Shown here piece after piece: positions 17,001 to 26,247 of a DNA stretch of 64,000 bases; position 1 is the first letter of the stretch; the number at the start of each line of letters is the position of its first letter. The stretch covers positions 1 to 64,000 of the forward strand of contig NZ_RFFG01000022.1 in the NCBI RefSeq assembly GCF_003696215.1, written 5' to 3'. Made by a program: the position numbers and the translations under genes. Below the pieces are notes generated by a model. The model saw only the letters and a program-made list of their open reading frames with translations, was not told the DNA's origin and made no database searches. This stretch comes from Actinomadura harenae. GTDB lineage: Bacteria > Actinomycetota > Actinomycetes > Streptosporangiales > Streptosporangiaceae.

Positions 17001-19200
17001 CCGCGGGGGCCGGGATGCGCGGGTCGAGATCGTCACCGGCACCGGTGTCGAAACGGTGGTGCATGCGTCGGGGACGGTCCGTCCGCTGGACCCGGGCGAG
17101 GCCCCGCCGCCGGTTCCCGACACCGGCGGCCCGTGGACCCCGTCGCTTCCGGAGGAGTTGTACCGCCGGTTCCGTGACCGCCACGACGTGCAGCACGGAC
17201 CGGCCTTCACCGCCGTCGACAGCATCGGCGTACGGGCGGGGGAAGGGCGGGCCGTCGCCGCGCTGCGGACCGATGATGGGGCCCGGGTGTCGTCGTGGAT
17301 GATGCGGCTGCACCCTGCGCTCGCCGACGAACTCGTGCAGACGGTGGTTGCCGCGTGGCTCGCCCACTGCCCGACCAGCCCCGGCCCGGTCGTCGTCGCG
17401 GGCTTCGACACCGTCACCGTGTTCGGGCCCACCGGGCACGCCTGCCGTGCGATCGTCGAACTCCATCAGGCCGACGACCTCGCCTGCCGCGCGTCCGGCC
17501 TGCTCGCCACCGCCGACGGCACGGTCGTCGCCGAGATCGGCGGGCTTCGCCTGGCCAACATCACCTCGGACGAGCAGCGGTACGCCGCGAGGCTGGCGCA
17601 CCTGGCGTGGGTTCCCGAGCCGGCCCCCGAGACGGCGGTGGTGCGGTCGGACCGGCGGGTGCTGGTCGTCGCGCCGAAGGGCGTCGCGTGGGCGAAGGAG
17701 CTCAGCGCTCTGCTCGGTGGTGGCCTGCTCACCCACGCGCCCGGGGACGTCCCGGATCTCGGCGAGATGGCCGCCGGCACCGAGGTGATCGCGGTCGTCG
17801 TGACCGGCGGCCCGGACCCGTCCGCGGCGGCGCGGGAGAACCTGTCCAGGGTCCGTGCGATCATCGCGGGCCTCGCCGGCCGCCGGACTCCGCCGCGGTT
17901 GTGGCTGCTGTGGCGGGCCGACGTCACGGCCCTGACCGGGGCGGGACTGCGCGGCCTGCTCCGCACCGCCGCCTTCGAACACCCCGAGCTGCAACCCAGC
18001 GGCCTGGAGGTGTCGGGGAGCACGCCGTTGCACGCGGTCGTCGCGGACCTGCGCGCCGATCACCCGATCACCGAGATCTCCTGGCGGGACGGGACCCGCC
18101 ACATCGCCCGCGTCCAGCCGGGCCCCGGCGCCCCCGGCGTGCCGCTGCCCGCACCGGTACGTCCCGGAGCCTCCTACATCGTCACCGGTGGGCTCGGCGG
18201 GCTCGGGCTGCGGACCGCGCACTGGCTGGCGGGTCAGGGCGCCGGAAGGGTCGTGCTCTGCGGACGTACCGCACCCGCCGGCGACCTCGCCACGGACCTG
18301 GCCTCGGACCTCGCGGTCGCCACCGTCGTCCTCGGCGACATCGCCGATCCCGCGACCATCGGCGAGGCACTGCGCGCCGCCACCGCCGGTGGTGGCACGC
18401 TGCGCGGCATCGTCCATGCCGCCGGAGTCGTCCAGGACGCCACCCTGGCCACCCTCGACGACGACATCATCGAACGGGTCTGGCGGGGCAAGGCCGACGG
18501 AGCCTGGGCCCTGCACCAGGCCACCCGCACCGAGGACCTGGACTTCTTCGTCGTCTACTCCTCGCTCGCCGCGCTGATCGGCTCACCCGGGCAGGCCTGC
18601 TACGCCGCCGCCAACGGCTTCCTCGACGCCCTCACCGAGCACCGGCTCAGCCAGGGACTGCCCGCCACCTCGATCCAGTGGGGCGCCTGGGCCGACATCG
18701 GCCGCGGCCGGCACCTCGCCGACCAGGGCTTCCTCATGATCAAACCCGGGGACGGCGTCGCCGCCCTGCACCGCATCCTGGCCGAAGGCCACCAGCACGT
18801 CGCCTACTCACCCATCGACGTCGCCCAGTGGACCGCCGCCTACCCGGCGCTCCACACCTCCACCCTGCTCACCGACCTGCTGTCGGGACGGGGCACGGAC
18901 GCCGCGGGCAGCCCGTCCCCGATCCGCGACGAGATCCTCGCGACCCCAGGCGCCGAGGAACGCAGGTACCTGCTGCAGGCCTTCATCATCGGCGAGGTCC
19001 GCGACATCCTCGCCGGCATCGAACGGCACATCGGCCCGCACACCAGCCTGGTCACCCTCGGCCTGGACTCCCTCGGCGCCGTCCAGCTCCAGCAGAGGAT
19101 CCGGAACCGCCTCGGGGTGACGCTGCGTCCCGGGGTGATCTGGGTCAAGCCGACGGCGGCCGCACTGGCCGACTGGATCCTGGAGGCGATGACCCCATGA
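14079..19200 (+). CDS. Single-module type I polyketide synthase KS-AT-DH-KR-ACP (one frameshift)
   Basis: About 1706 aa if a single extra G in a run of five (16185-16189) is skipped; as written the frame breaks at about residue 704. KS: Cys179 in STHCSSG, His313 in EAHGPGT, His350 in TNIGHS. AT: Ser613 in GQSLGE, with VASHS at the position of the specificity motif; this part follows the break. DH: His920 in DHRVSDVPVLPG and Asp1083 in ADELVQ. KR: nucleotide site GGLGGLG near 1370, Ser1495 and Tyr1508. ACP: Ser1664 in GLDSLGA. No ER, thioesterase or docking domain is seen. The domain order and size match iterative PKSs of the 6-methylsalicylate type, though the KS motif is unusual. GTG start. 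It may be active if the frameshift is a sequencing error. Confidence 0.9.
16185..16189 (+). other. Homopolymer frameshift inside the PKS acyltransferase domain
   Basis: Reading frame 1 continues cleanly to about 16190 and the homologous AT sequence resumes in another frame with VVARAIDVEVASHSP. Removing one G from the GGGGG run restores one continuous frame from 14079 to 19200. This is either a base-calling error in a homopolymer or a genuine inactivating, possibly phase-variable, mutation. Confidence 0.8.
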
Positions 19201-19285
19201 CCGCCCCCGGCTCCGGCATCCGGCGGGTGCCGGACGGCCGCCGTTCCGCCCGCCCACTCCGATCCTCCCCGCCGGGAGGTGGGGG

Positions 19286-20848
19286 ATGACGCGCGTCGAC
19301 CTGGCCACGGTCACGACCTGCCGTCCCCTGGTCAGGACCCCGGTGTTCCGCTGGGCCGTGGCCGGCGCCACCGGTCTCACCGCGGGCCTGGTCCTCATCC
19401 TCCGCTGGCTGCTCGACGGAGGCTGGCGACTCGATCGGCGGCCACCGACACACCCCGGCCTGGGCAGCCCCTCCCTGACCACATGGTTCACCCCCTGCTA
19501 CGCCCTCGTCGTGCTGGGGATCCTGACCGTGGTCATCTGGGACTGCCGGCGACGGCACCGGCTGACCTACCCGGCCGCCGTGATGATCGTCGCGATCCCG
19601 TGCATGTGGATGGACTCGCTCGGCGCTTACGCACGACCGGTGTTCGGGTTCTACAAGGACCACCCGTGGGCGATCCGCAGCTGGTCGGCCTACCTGCCCG
19701 GCTGGCACGGCGGTGACCAGCCGGCGACCGATCTGCCGGTGCAGGCACTGATGTACTACCTGTCCATGCCGCTGCTGTTCTTCGTCGTCCGGCAGGCCAC
19801 GCGGCTGTCGGGCCGGGCTCGCCCGTCATGGGGACGCTACCGGCTCACGGCGGTGGCGATCGCTGCCGCGGCCCTGTGTTCCGCCGCGGTCATGCTGCTG
19901 GGCATCTCCGTCCGCCTGTTCGCCTACCTGCGGGTCATCCCCAGCCTCACAGTCTTCTACGGCACCCGCTTCCAGTACCCGGCCTATGACGCGATCTACT
20001 TCGGTGTGGCGTTCGCCTGGTTCGGTCTGCTCTGGCAGCGCCTGGACGCGGACGGGCTGACCGCCGTCGAGCGCGGAGCGGAACGGTTCCCGCGCCGCAG
20101 CCGCCCGTGGATCCGCTGCCTGGCCATCGCCGGTGCCCTGCAGGCCGCGCTGCTGTTCTACGGCCTGGCCACGGTCGCGACCAGCTTCGCGACCTCCGGT
20201 CCGCCCGCCCAACTGCGCACCCCGATCCTGACCTCGCAGGGCTGGTTTCGTTCGCGTCCATCGGCAACGTTTCTTGACGGTTCCGGCAACACCCGAGTGG
20301 GCGGCCGTTCGGTGATGGTGGGTTTGAGGAACGCGGAAGGCCCGGCGGCGTTGAGCGGCAACGTCCTCCGTGGAGCATCGGTGTTGCCGCCGCTGCACGG
20401 CGACGGGGATCGAGCCGGCCCTGGCGCGGTGTGGCGAGCGAGGCCCCGGGTACAGCAGCCGCTTTGTCCGGCGTTGGTGGGTGGGGATTGCCAGACAATT
20501 CTCCGCCTCCAAGGCTGGGTCCGAGCGGCCGTCCCCGGCCGTGCACCCCCGCATCCGGCACCCGGCGCAAGGGAGAAGCATGCGCGCACACCTCAAGATC
20601 CTCATCGCCGCCGCGGCGGCGACCGTGGGCCTCGGCCTGGCCGCCGCCCCCGCCCACGCGGGCGAGGAGATATGGCCGGGCAAGGGCGGCTTCGCCCCGG
20701 CGGGCAACGACTACCGGCCGCACGCCGACGGGTTCGCCCCGCCGAAGGAGGAGCCCTGGCCGAGCAGCGGCGGGTTCGCCCCGGCGGGCGACGACTTCTG
20801 GCCGCACTCCGGCGGGTGACGATTCCCGGCCGCGCTCCGGCGCTCTGA
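19286..20848 (+). CDS. AveC-like multi-helix membrane protein, C-terminus possibly replaced
   Basis: The first ~315 residues form a six-to-seven-helix membrane protein: helices near 28-50, 68-90, 98-115, 145-165, 190-210 and 280-305, with a conserved-looking loop GAYARPVFGFYKDHPWAIR and AYLPGWHGG. This pattern recalls the AveC-like family, whose founder acts on the spiroketal in avermectin biosynthesis; the assignment is tentative. After about residue 316 (near 20235) the composition changes abruptly to Arg/Pro/Gly-rich sequence. The frame then runs over the next gene's leader and coding region, so the native end was probably lost by a deletion or rearrangement. It follows the PKS by 85 bp, so a role in modifying the polyketide is plausible. 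Confidence 0.6.
   Translation: MTRVDLATVTTCRPLVRTPVFRWAVAGATGLTAGLVLILRWLLDGGWRLDRRPPTHPGLGSPSLTTWFTPCYALVVLGILTVVIWDCRRRHRLTYPAAVMIVAIPCMWMDSLGAYARPVFGFYKDHPWAIRSWSAYLPGWHGGDQPATDLPVQALMYYLSMPLLFFVVRQATRLSGRARPSWGRYRLTAVAIAAAALCSAAVMLLGISVRLFAYLRVIPSLTVFYGTRFQYPAYDAIYFGVAFAWFGLLWQRLDADGLTAVERGAERFPRRSRPWIRCLAIAGALQAALLFYGLATVATSFATSGPPAQLRTPILTSQGWFRSRPSATFLDGSGNTRVGGRSVMVGLRNAEGPAALSGNVLRGASVLPPLHGDGDRAGPGAVWRARPRVQQPLCPALVGGDCQTILRLQGWVRAAVPGRAPPHPAPGAREKHARTPQDPHRRRGGDRGPRPGRRPRPRGRGDMAGQGRLRPGGQRLPAARRRVRPAEGGALAEQRRVRPGGRRLLAALRRVTIPGRAPAL
20580..20819 (+). CDS. Small secreted protein with 14-residue tandem repeats
   Basis: 79 aa with GGGAG upstream. A Sec signal peptide with a hydrophobic core is followed by a predicted cut after AHA. 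The mature ~50 residues are tandem 14-residue units of the form GFAPAGDDFWPHSG: the first overlaps the signal-peptide end (APAHAGEEIWPGKG), then GFAPAGNDYRPHAD, GFAPPKEEPWPSSG and GFAPAGDDFWPHSG. Just past the stop a further degenerate unit (20812 onward) is visible in another frame. A 14-nt shortening of that unit shifted the frame and created the stop. No family recognised. It could be a secreted structural or metal-binding peptide or a multi-core RiPP-like precursor; no modifying enzyme is adjacent. Confidence 0.7.
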   Translation: MRAHLKILIAAAAATVGLGLAAAPAHAGEEIWPGKGGFAPAGNDYRPHADGFAPPKEEPWPSSGGFAPAGDDFWPHSGG

Positions 20849-21104
20849 GGTTCGCTCCCGCGTGGGCCGGCCGGTCGCCGGTCGGCCCACGCGGGGTCCG
20901 CCGGGCCGGACCCCAAGGCGTTGAGCTGCGCGGACGTCGTGGCGTGAACGGGGCAGAGTGAACGCTCTGCCATGCCCAGGCCAATGGTGACGTCGACAAC
21001 ACGCCCCCATCGCGGTCACGACCCGGCACCGTCGCCCACAGCCGGAATCCGTACAGCCCACGACCGCCGCTCAGACCGATCTCAGTGTCGATGGCTGTCC
21101 CAGG
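20820..21104. other. Intergenic region with repeat remnant
   Basis: Begins with an out-of-frame remnant of the 14-residue repeat (about 20812-20840), then contains no gene that can be supported before the convergent secreted-protein gene ending at 21105. Confidence 0.6.
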
Positions 21105-21740
21105 CTACGTGTGCGACGGCCTGGTGCCGATGGAAGGCAGGGTTGAGATCATGTCGAAGTGGCCCGTGGCCAGGAACAGGTCGGCGCCGGTGGCGACCGG
21201 CGCCTGGCCGAATGCCTGGGTGAACGCGGTCGCGCCGCCAGGCTCGAGCCGTAGGGGCACGTTGGTGCCGCTCACCTTGGTGGCCGTGGTGATGAAGTTC
21301 ATGGGACCGGATGTGTACCTCACCAGGTCGATGCCGGTCGGCGCGGCGCCGTTGACCGCGGCCTGTGCGGTGATCGTGCTCCTGGGGAGGTCGGCGTGCA
21401 CGTGGGTGAGGTCGAGCCGGGCCGAGTCTCGGGAACGGGTGAAGGTCAGGCCGCCCGGGAAGTCCGCCCCACCGGAGGAGAGGTCGAGTGCCACGTTTCC
21501 GCTCGCCTTCGGGAAGGTCGCGCACGGCGTTGAGTCGGAGGTGTCAAGCGTGGCCGGCGCGACCGCGGACGGCGTGACGCCGTCCGCGGTCAGAGAAGCC
21601 GCCGCCGCAGCGGTCAAGCAGATCGTCGCGCCGCCGTTGACCGGGATCACCGGGTCGGCCGCGCTCGCCTGCGCCGTGCCCTGGGCGAGGGTGGCGCTGG
21701 CGAGCAGGCCTGTGGACACGATGGCGAGCAGTCGATGCAT
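21105..21740 (-). CDS. Secreted protein of unknown function, 211 aa
   Basis: Starts at ATG 21740 with a clear signal peptide (MHRLLAIVSTGLLASATLAQ, likely cut after AQASA). A longer in-frame start would put a charged extension in front of the signal and is rejected. The mature part is beta-rich with two Cys (ICL and PCA) that could form a disulphide, and a segment LTFTRSRDSARLDLTHVHADL. No family recognised. It converges with the repeat-peptide gene and lies between the PKS cargo and the conjugation genes. Confidence 0.7.
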   Translation of the reverse strand: MHRLLAIVSTGLLASATLAQGTAQASAADPVIPVNGGATICLTAAAAASLTADGVTPSAVAPATLDTSDSTPCATFPKASGNVALDLSSGGADFPGGLTFTRSRDSARLDLTHVHADLPRSTITAQAAVNGAAPTGIDLVRYTSGPMNFITTATKVSGTNVPLRLEPGGATAFTQAFGQAPVATGADLFLATGHFDMISTLPSIGTRPSHT

Positions 21741-22005
21741 GATGACGAGGAACCTCTTCTGGAGTGAAGCTTGGCCGACCGCCACTACGCATGGTCATCA
21801 AGCCGATACCCATGGTCTGAATGTTGGAATCCGACAGCTCTTTTGCTGATCCACGCGTTCGGCGGGCGGCCGCATGGGCGCGGGCTGCGCGGCGGCTTGA
21901 CGGTGGCGAGTTCATGGGCCACAGGAATGCCCTGCCCGTTGTTGGGGCGGCGGTTCCCGTGCGGTTGGGCGCGGGGTTCGGTGCTCGAACGGCATGGTTC
22001 TCCCC

Positions 22006-23490
22006 TCACAGGTGTGGTGAAGGGCGATGCGGATGGGTGGGCTGGTGGAACGGGGCCGGGGCCGGCGGCGAGGCGTTGAGGGTCTCCTCGGTGAGCGCAG
22101 GCAGCGGGCAGTCGGCGCCGGCCAGGGCGGCGGGGGAGGGGAGTGCCGCGCTTCGCAGCGTGAGTGTCGCTTCGGAGCCGAGGTCGGGAGTGTTTGCGTG
22201 GAGGAGGTGGGCGAGCCGGGAGATGACCTGGCGTCCTGCGGTCCGGTTGGCGGGGTAGTGGTGGCGGAGCTTGTCGATCTCCCTCCGATGGCTGACCGCC
22301 TTCGGGTTGGTCGCGGTGAGGCGGCCGGTGCGAACCAGGTCGTTGATCGCGCGCCGGTGTTGCTCGGCGATCTGGTCGCAGACGCCGAGGGTCGTGATGA
22401 CCGTGAGGCCGATCCTGGTGACCTCGGACATGGTCGGTGCGAGCTGGGCGGGGTCGGTGGTCGCGGGCTGCGCGCGGTGGCCTGGTCTCCAGGCCGGGTC
22501 GGTGTAGCCGAGTCGTCCGAGACGGAGGATCAGGTCGCTTGCGTCCGTCGCCGGGCCGATCTCGGGTCCTTGGTGGTCGGTGGTCAGTTCGTGCCAGACG
22601 CGGGTGACGTTCCGCCATCGGAGGGCCGTGTGGTGCATCGACTTGATGACGGGCCATAGCTGGTCGGCGGTCTGGGATTGTCCGAGCTCTTCCAGGCGGA
22701 CCCGGAGAACGCAGAGCAGGTGGCGGTCGAGCTGGTGGGTGATCGCGGCGGCGCGGGCGAGGTACCGCCAGGTGGTGACCGACCCTTCGGCCTGGGAGGC
22801 GTCCAGGCGGCGGACGCTGGCGTCGATGCCCGCGATGAGCTGGTCGCGGTCCTCGTCGGCCTCGGGCGGGATGCGGTCAGGGGTCCCGGGCAGGGCGACG
22901 GCGTTGAGCCCGGTGTCGCGGGTGGGGGTGTGGCCGAACATGCCGGTCAGTGCCGCCGCCCGCAGAAGGAACTGTCCTGCCGGGCGTGTGATGGGCCCGG
23001 AGTTCAGGGCGAGGCGCCCGGCGGTGGTGGCGTGCTTGTTGATCAGGCGGAAGAGGTCGCCTGCGGTGTCGGGAGCGGAGATGACGGCCGCGACGGATGT
23101 CGGGTTTCGGCCGCTGTCCGGGGACGGCAGGTGGGTGGAGAGCAGGTCGAGGCCGCAGCCGAGGGCCACGGCGGACGCGCGCAGGTTCTGCGCCAGGGTC
23201 GTGTTCTGCTCCGGTTCGGGGCGCGCTCTGTCCAGGTAGGCCGTCGCATGGCGCAGGGACGCGCCGGCCCGGCGGGCGATGTCGCGGGCGTGCGCGCCAT
23301 CGTCGCTGGGGAGGCCGAACCCGTGGGCGATGCGGTCGGTGTAGCGCGTGAGGACCCGGGCCAGCCGCCCCAGCTCGTTGAGCGAGCCGGGGCGGCCGGC
23401 CCGGACGGTGATGTCCGGATGCCGCAGGGCTTCGTGGACCTCGGAACGGTGCCGGTCGGCGACCGCCGCCAGCTGCCCGAAGGTCGCCAT
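22006..23490 (-). CDS. Hypothetical mobile-element protein, 494 aa
   Basis: Mostly alpha-helical, rich in Ala/Leu/Arg/His, with no membrane segment and no catalytic motif that can be recognised. Start chosen at ATG 23490 (MATFGQLAAVADRH), 13 bp after the preceding stop; the longer frame begins inside that gene. Repeated helical pairs (ADRHRSEVHEALRH, RLARVLTRYTDRIAHGFG) suggest an elongated bundle. It is the last gene of the conjugation operon in transcription order, so it may be a transfer accessory protein. Confidence 0.65.
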   Translation of the reverse strand: MATFGQLAAVADRHRSEVHEALRHPDITVRAGRPGSLNELGRLARVLTRYTDRIAHGFGLPSDDGAHARDIARRAGASLRHATAYLDRARPEPEQNTTLAQNLRASAVALGCGLDLLSTHLPSPDSGRNPTSVAAVISAPDTAGDLFRLINKHATTAGRLALNSGPITRPAGQFLLRAAALTGMFGHTPTRDTGLNAVALPGTPDRIPPEADEDRDQLIAGIDASVRRLDASQAEGSVTTWRYLARAAAITHQLDRHLLCVLRVRLEELGQSQTADQLWPVIKSMHHTALRWRNVTRVWHELTTDHQGPEIGPATDASDLILRLGRLGYTDPAWRPGHRAQPATTDPAQLAPTMSEVTRIGLTVITTLGVCDQIAEQHRRAINDLVRTGRLTATNPKAVSHRREIDKLRHHYPANRTAGRQVISRLAHLLHANTPDLGSEATLTLRSAALPSPAALAGADCPLPALTEETLNASPPAPAPFHQPTHPHRPSPHL

Positions 23491-23503
23491 GGCCGGCGGC
23501 CCG

Positions 23504-23908
23504 TTACTCGAACTGCTCACGCAGCCGTCCCGCGTACCGGGCCGCGTCCAGGCAGGCCGCCACGTCACGGGCGTCCGGGCAGTGCTCGGCCAGGCCGATC
23601 AGGGTCTCCGACGCGCGGGTGGCCGCCGCGGCGATCCGGTCCAGCGCGGCCGTGATGCCGTCCGCGGTCGCGGTGGCGGCCGTTTCGGCGTTGGCCTGCG
23701 CGCGGGAGATCGCCGTGGACGGCAGCGAGGGTGCGGATCGGAGTGCGCTGAGGGCGTCGGCGGCCTCGCCCTCGGCGAACCCGAGCCGGATGAAGCCGTC
23801 CGGGTCCTGGTCGATGGCCGCGGTGATGACCGCCTTGGCCTCGGCGAGGTCGGCGTAGACCTCTTCCAGGACGGTCGCCGGTTCGGGCTTGGTGGTGGTG
23901 GATGTCAT
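23504..23908 (-). CDS. Small helical mobile-element protein, 134 aa
   Basis: Ala-rich helical protein with no membrane segment. Its C-terminal stretch DARDVAACLDAARYAGRL resembles the end of the 131-aa protein encoded at 24730-25125 (PADRIACLTAVHHAGRV), suggesting a distant duplication within the operon. ATG start with AAAGG six bases upstream. Function unknown. Confidence 0.65.
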   Translation of the reverse strand: MTSTTTKPEPATVLEEVYADLAEAKAVITAAIDQDPDGFIRLGFAEGEAADALSALRSAPSLPSTAISRAQANAETAATATADGITAALDRIAAAATRASETLIGLAEHCPDARDVAACLDAARYAGRLREQFE

Positions 23909-23959
23909 GGTGTGCCTTTCGCTGTGTCGAGTGGTGCCGGGCTGGTCACGGCACTCCTG

Positions 23960-24733
23960 TCAGGTGTTGTCGCGACGTGGAGTGCGCGGTGTCGAGGTCA
24001 TCGGTGCGGCTGATGTGGCGGTGCGGTCATGTGAGGCGAGGCGTGCGGGGTGTTCTGGCTGTGGGGTGGCGGCCCGCAGCTGCTGTATCCGTTTGTCGAT
24101 CTGCGGTCTGAGATTGGTGAGGAGCTCGTGCGAGGTGCAGCCGCTCCATGCGGTCAGCGCCTTCAGCGCCCGGTCGTAGGTCTGCGTCCAGGCGGGTGCC
24201 GCGGAACCGAGGTGCAGGTGAGCCCAGGCGTCGATGAGCTCGGCCTCGGCCTGATCCACGGTGACCGCGACCCGGAACATGCCTTTGACCGGCGGGAACG
24301 GTCCTATGGGTTCCAGTGCGACGGCGTGCTCATGGTGGACGTACGGGAGCCCGGGGACTTTGACCAGGTACGACGGATGGTCCGCGTGGGCGTCGTCGGT
24401 GCCGCTGATGATGCCGCGCCGGTGGGGACTGTGGCGTAGCTGGACGGCGTCTCCGACCGCGTACCGGCGGGCGGCGGCGATCTCGTCAGCGTACGTTTCG
24501 TGTCCTGCGACAGCGGCCGCCATGAAGTCTACGCCGTTCGCGGACGCGAAGTGCTCCAGGTCACAGATCAGCGAGGACATGAGTGTCTGCACGTAGGCGG
24601 GCTCGCCGGGCACCGCGGACGGCCCGTCGCCGAACACTCCGTGCTCATAGGTGCGGAGTGCGTCGGTGACGGTCGCGATGCGCTGGACGGCGTGGTCGCT
24701 GGAGCTGGGAGCGGTGTCGGGGGAGGCGCTCAT
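23960..24733 (-). CDS. Conjugation-operon protein, paralogue 1 of 3
   Basis: 257 aa. Start at ATG 24733, with AAGGAG just upstream and a 4-nt overlap with the preceding stop; a longer frame is discarded. It shares an architecture with the proteins encoded at 25369-26175 and 26248-27048: an early helix with LICDLEHFASANG, a small beta domain with RRGIISGTDD and YLVKVPGLPY, then a helical C-terminus with AEAELIDAWAHLHL and LTAWSGCTSHELL. The beta part looks like an SH3- or Tudor-like fold. No named family recognised. The shared pattern points to an internal gene triplication in the element. Confidence 0.7.
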   Translation of the reverse strand: MSASPDTAPSSSDHAVQRIATVTDALRTYEHGVFGDGPSAVPGEPAYVQTLMSSLICDLEHFASANGVDFMAAAVAGHETYADEIAAARRYAVGDAVQLRHSPHRRGIISGTDDAHADHPSYLVKVPGLPYVHHEHAVALEPIGPFPPVKGMFRVAVTVDQAEAELIDAWAHLHLGSAAPAWTQTYDRALKALTAWSGCTSHELLTNLRPQIDKRIQQLRAATPQPEHPARLASHDRTATSAAPMTSTPRTPRRDNT

Positions 24734-25125
24734 CCGATCTCCTTCAGTGCGTCGTGGACGCGTCCGGCGTGATGGACGGCGGTGAGGCAGGCGATCCGGT
24801 CGGCGGGGTCGCTGGTCTTGTTGGCGGCCTGGAGGAGCGTCTGGCTGATCAGGAGCACCAGCGCCGACGTCCGCGCGGCGAGCTCGGCCGGGGTGGAGTG
24901 GCCGGGGGAGCTCCAGGTCGGCGCGTCCGACAGGGCCCACCAGGCGTCGACGGATGCGGTGAGTGCGTTGTCGCAGTCCGTTCGGTGGTTCTCAGGGGTG
25001 GTTTCGGCGAGCAGCGCGGTGGCCCGCTCGACGGTCTCCAGGCCGTAGAAGGCGGCGGTGAGCAGCGCGGGCAGCGTGTCGGCGTCTTGTATCTGGCCGG
25101 TGACGTAGCGGATGTGTTCGTTCAT
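24730..25125 (-). CDS. Small helical conjugation-operon protein, 131 aa
   Basis: All-helical, no membrane segment. ATG start with GGAG seven bases upstream; the stop overlaps the next gene by 4 nt, so the two products are probably stoichiometric partners. The C-terminal pattern DPADRIACLTAVHHAGRV is similar to that of the 134-aa product at 23504-23908. No family recognised. The 243 bp between this gene and 25369 contains no supportable gene. Confidence 0.65.
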   Translation of the reverse strand: MNEHIRYVTGQIQDADTLPALLTAAFYGLETVERATALLAETTPENHRTDCDNALTASVDAWWALSDAPTWSSPGHSTPAELAARTSALVLLISQTLLQAANKTSDPADRIACLTAVHHAGRVHDALKEIG

Positions 25126-25368
25126 GCGGGTCTCCGTTGCGGTTGGTCAGGGGCTGGCGCGGGCCGTGAGCGAGTGAGCGGTGCAGCTCGGCCGTCAGGG
25201 CCGGAGTCCGGGCCATCGCCTTGAGTGCGCAGAGCGTGGCGGTGGGCGGCGGTGGGCGGCGGGGCGGGCAGCGGTCAGGCGATGGACGGTGCGGCCGCGA
25301 GGTCGGCGCGGACGCGCGCGGCGTGCGATGGCTCGGGCGATGAACGGCAGGGACAAGGGAACTCCTGG

Positions 25369-26175
25369 TCAGCGGTGCGGGCCGGTGCGGGGCTGATGGC
25401 CGTGGGACGGCCCGGCGCCGGGTGCCTGACTGGTCGGCGCCGTCAGGTCGAGGTCCGGCGTCGCGCGGTCGGCGGCGGCGACCTGGGCCGGGTGATCTCT
25501 GCCGAGGGCGGTGCCGGGACTGGCGCTCGTGCGGTACGCGGACGCGACCTGGGGAGCCAGGAGCGCGTTGAGCCGTGCGCTGGGCAGGCCGGTCCAGTCG
25601 ACGAGTGCGTCGAAGAGCGCGTCCAGGTTGCGGACGTCGTCGGGGTGCGGGGGCTGCCCCTGCTTCTCCGCGTGCAGCAGCTGCACGCAGGTGCCGAGGA
25701 CCGCCTGCTCGGCGTCGAGCGGGGACCGGACCAGCCCCTCGGTGGTCTCGACAGGACCGAAGCGTTGCGGGGTAAGCCGCAGCTCCTCGCCCAGGTAGGG
25801 GTGAGCGGTCCTGTCTCCTGGGCAGCGGACGTGGTACACGAGACGGCCGTTGGCATCGGCGATCCCGGTCACCATGCCGCGTGTGGGCATGGCGGTCTGC
25901 TGGGCCTGGTCTGCGGCCTTGCCGACCAGTTCGACGCAGGCGCCATGGGCGAAGCGGCCTTCGTCGGCGCGTTCGGAGGCGAAGGTCCACCGGGCGCTGT
26001 CCATGGCCCGGTCGAACTGCAGGCCCTGCAGCGAGCAGTAGTGCATGAGGTCGGTGAGGACGCCGCTGACCTGGCCTTCTCCGGGGAGTTGCCGGAGGTG
26101 CTGGTCGGCGGGGGCTGCTCCGTACTGCTCCAGGAGTTCCTGGGCGCTCTTGGCGGAGGCGAGATTGTCGGGCAT
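25369..26175 (-). CDS. Conjugation-operon protein, paralogue 2 of 3
   Basis: 268 aa. ATG start with AGGAG seven bases upstream. Same order of elements as its two relatives: VLTDLMHYCSLQGLQFDRAM helix, RGMVTGIADANGRLVYHV beta segment with CPG, PLDAEQAVLGTC helix and ALVDWTGLPSARL near the C-terminus, followed by a disordered Pro/Gly-rich tail of ~45 residues. Function unknown. It lies in the conjugation operon and is probably an element-specific accessory protein. Confidence 0.7.
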   Translation of the reverse strand: MPDNLASAKSAQELLEQYGAAPADQHLRQLPGEGQVSGVLTDLMHYCSLQGLQFDRAMDSARWTFASERADEGRFAHGACVELVGKAADQAQQTAMPTRGMVTGIADANGRLVYHVRCPGDRTAHPYLGEELRLTPQRFGPVETTEGLVRSPLDAEQAVLGTCVQLLHAEKQGQPPHPDDVRNLDALFDALVDWTGLPSARLNALLAPQVASAYRTSASPGTALGRDHPAQVAAADRATPDLDLTAPTSQAPGAGPSHGHQPRTGPHR

Positions 26176-26247
26176 GGGGCGGCTCCTGTCAGGGTTCGGT
26201 GGGAGCGGCAGGACGGAGTCCCGCCGCGTCTGGTCCGGGTGTGGCGG

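Noticed and set aside
16123..18516. Minus-strand frame of 797 codons across the PKS DH and KR
   Set aside because: Shadow of the plus-strand PKS; no recognisable domain.
20580..20819. Confirmed RiPP precursor
   Set aside because: A Sec signal peptide rather than a RiPP leader and no modifying enzyme beside it; kept only as a possibility.
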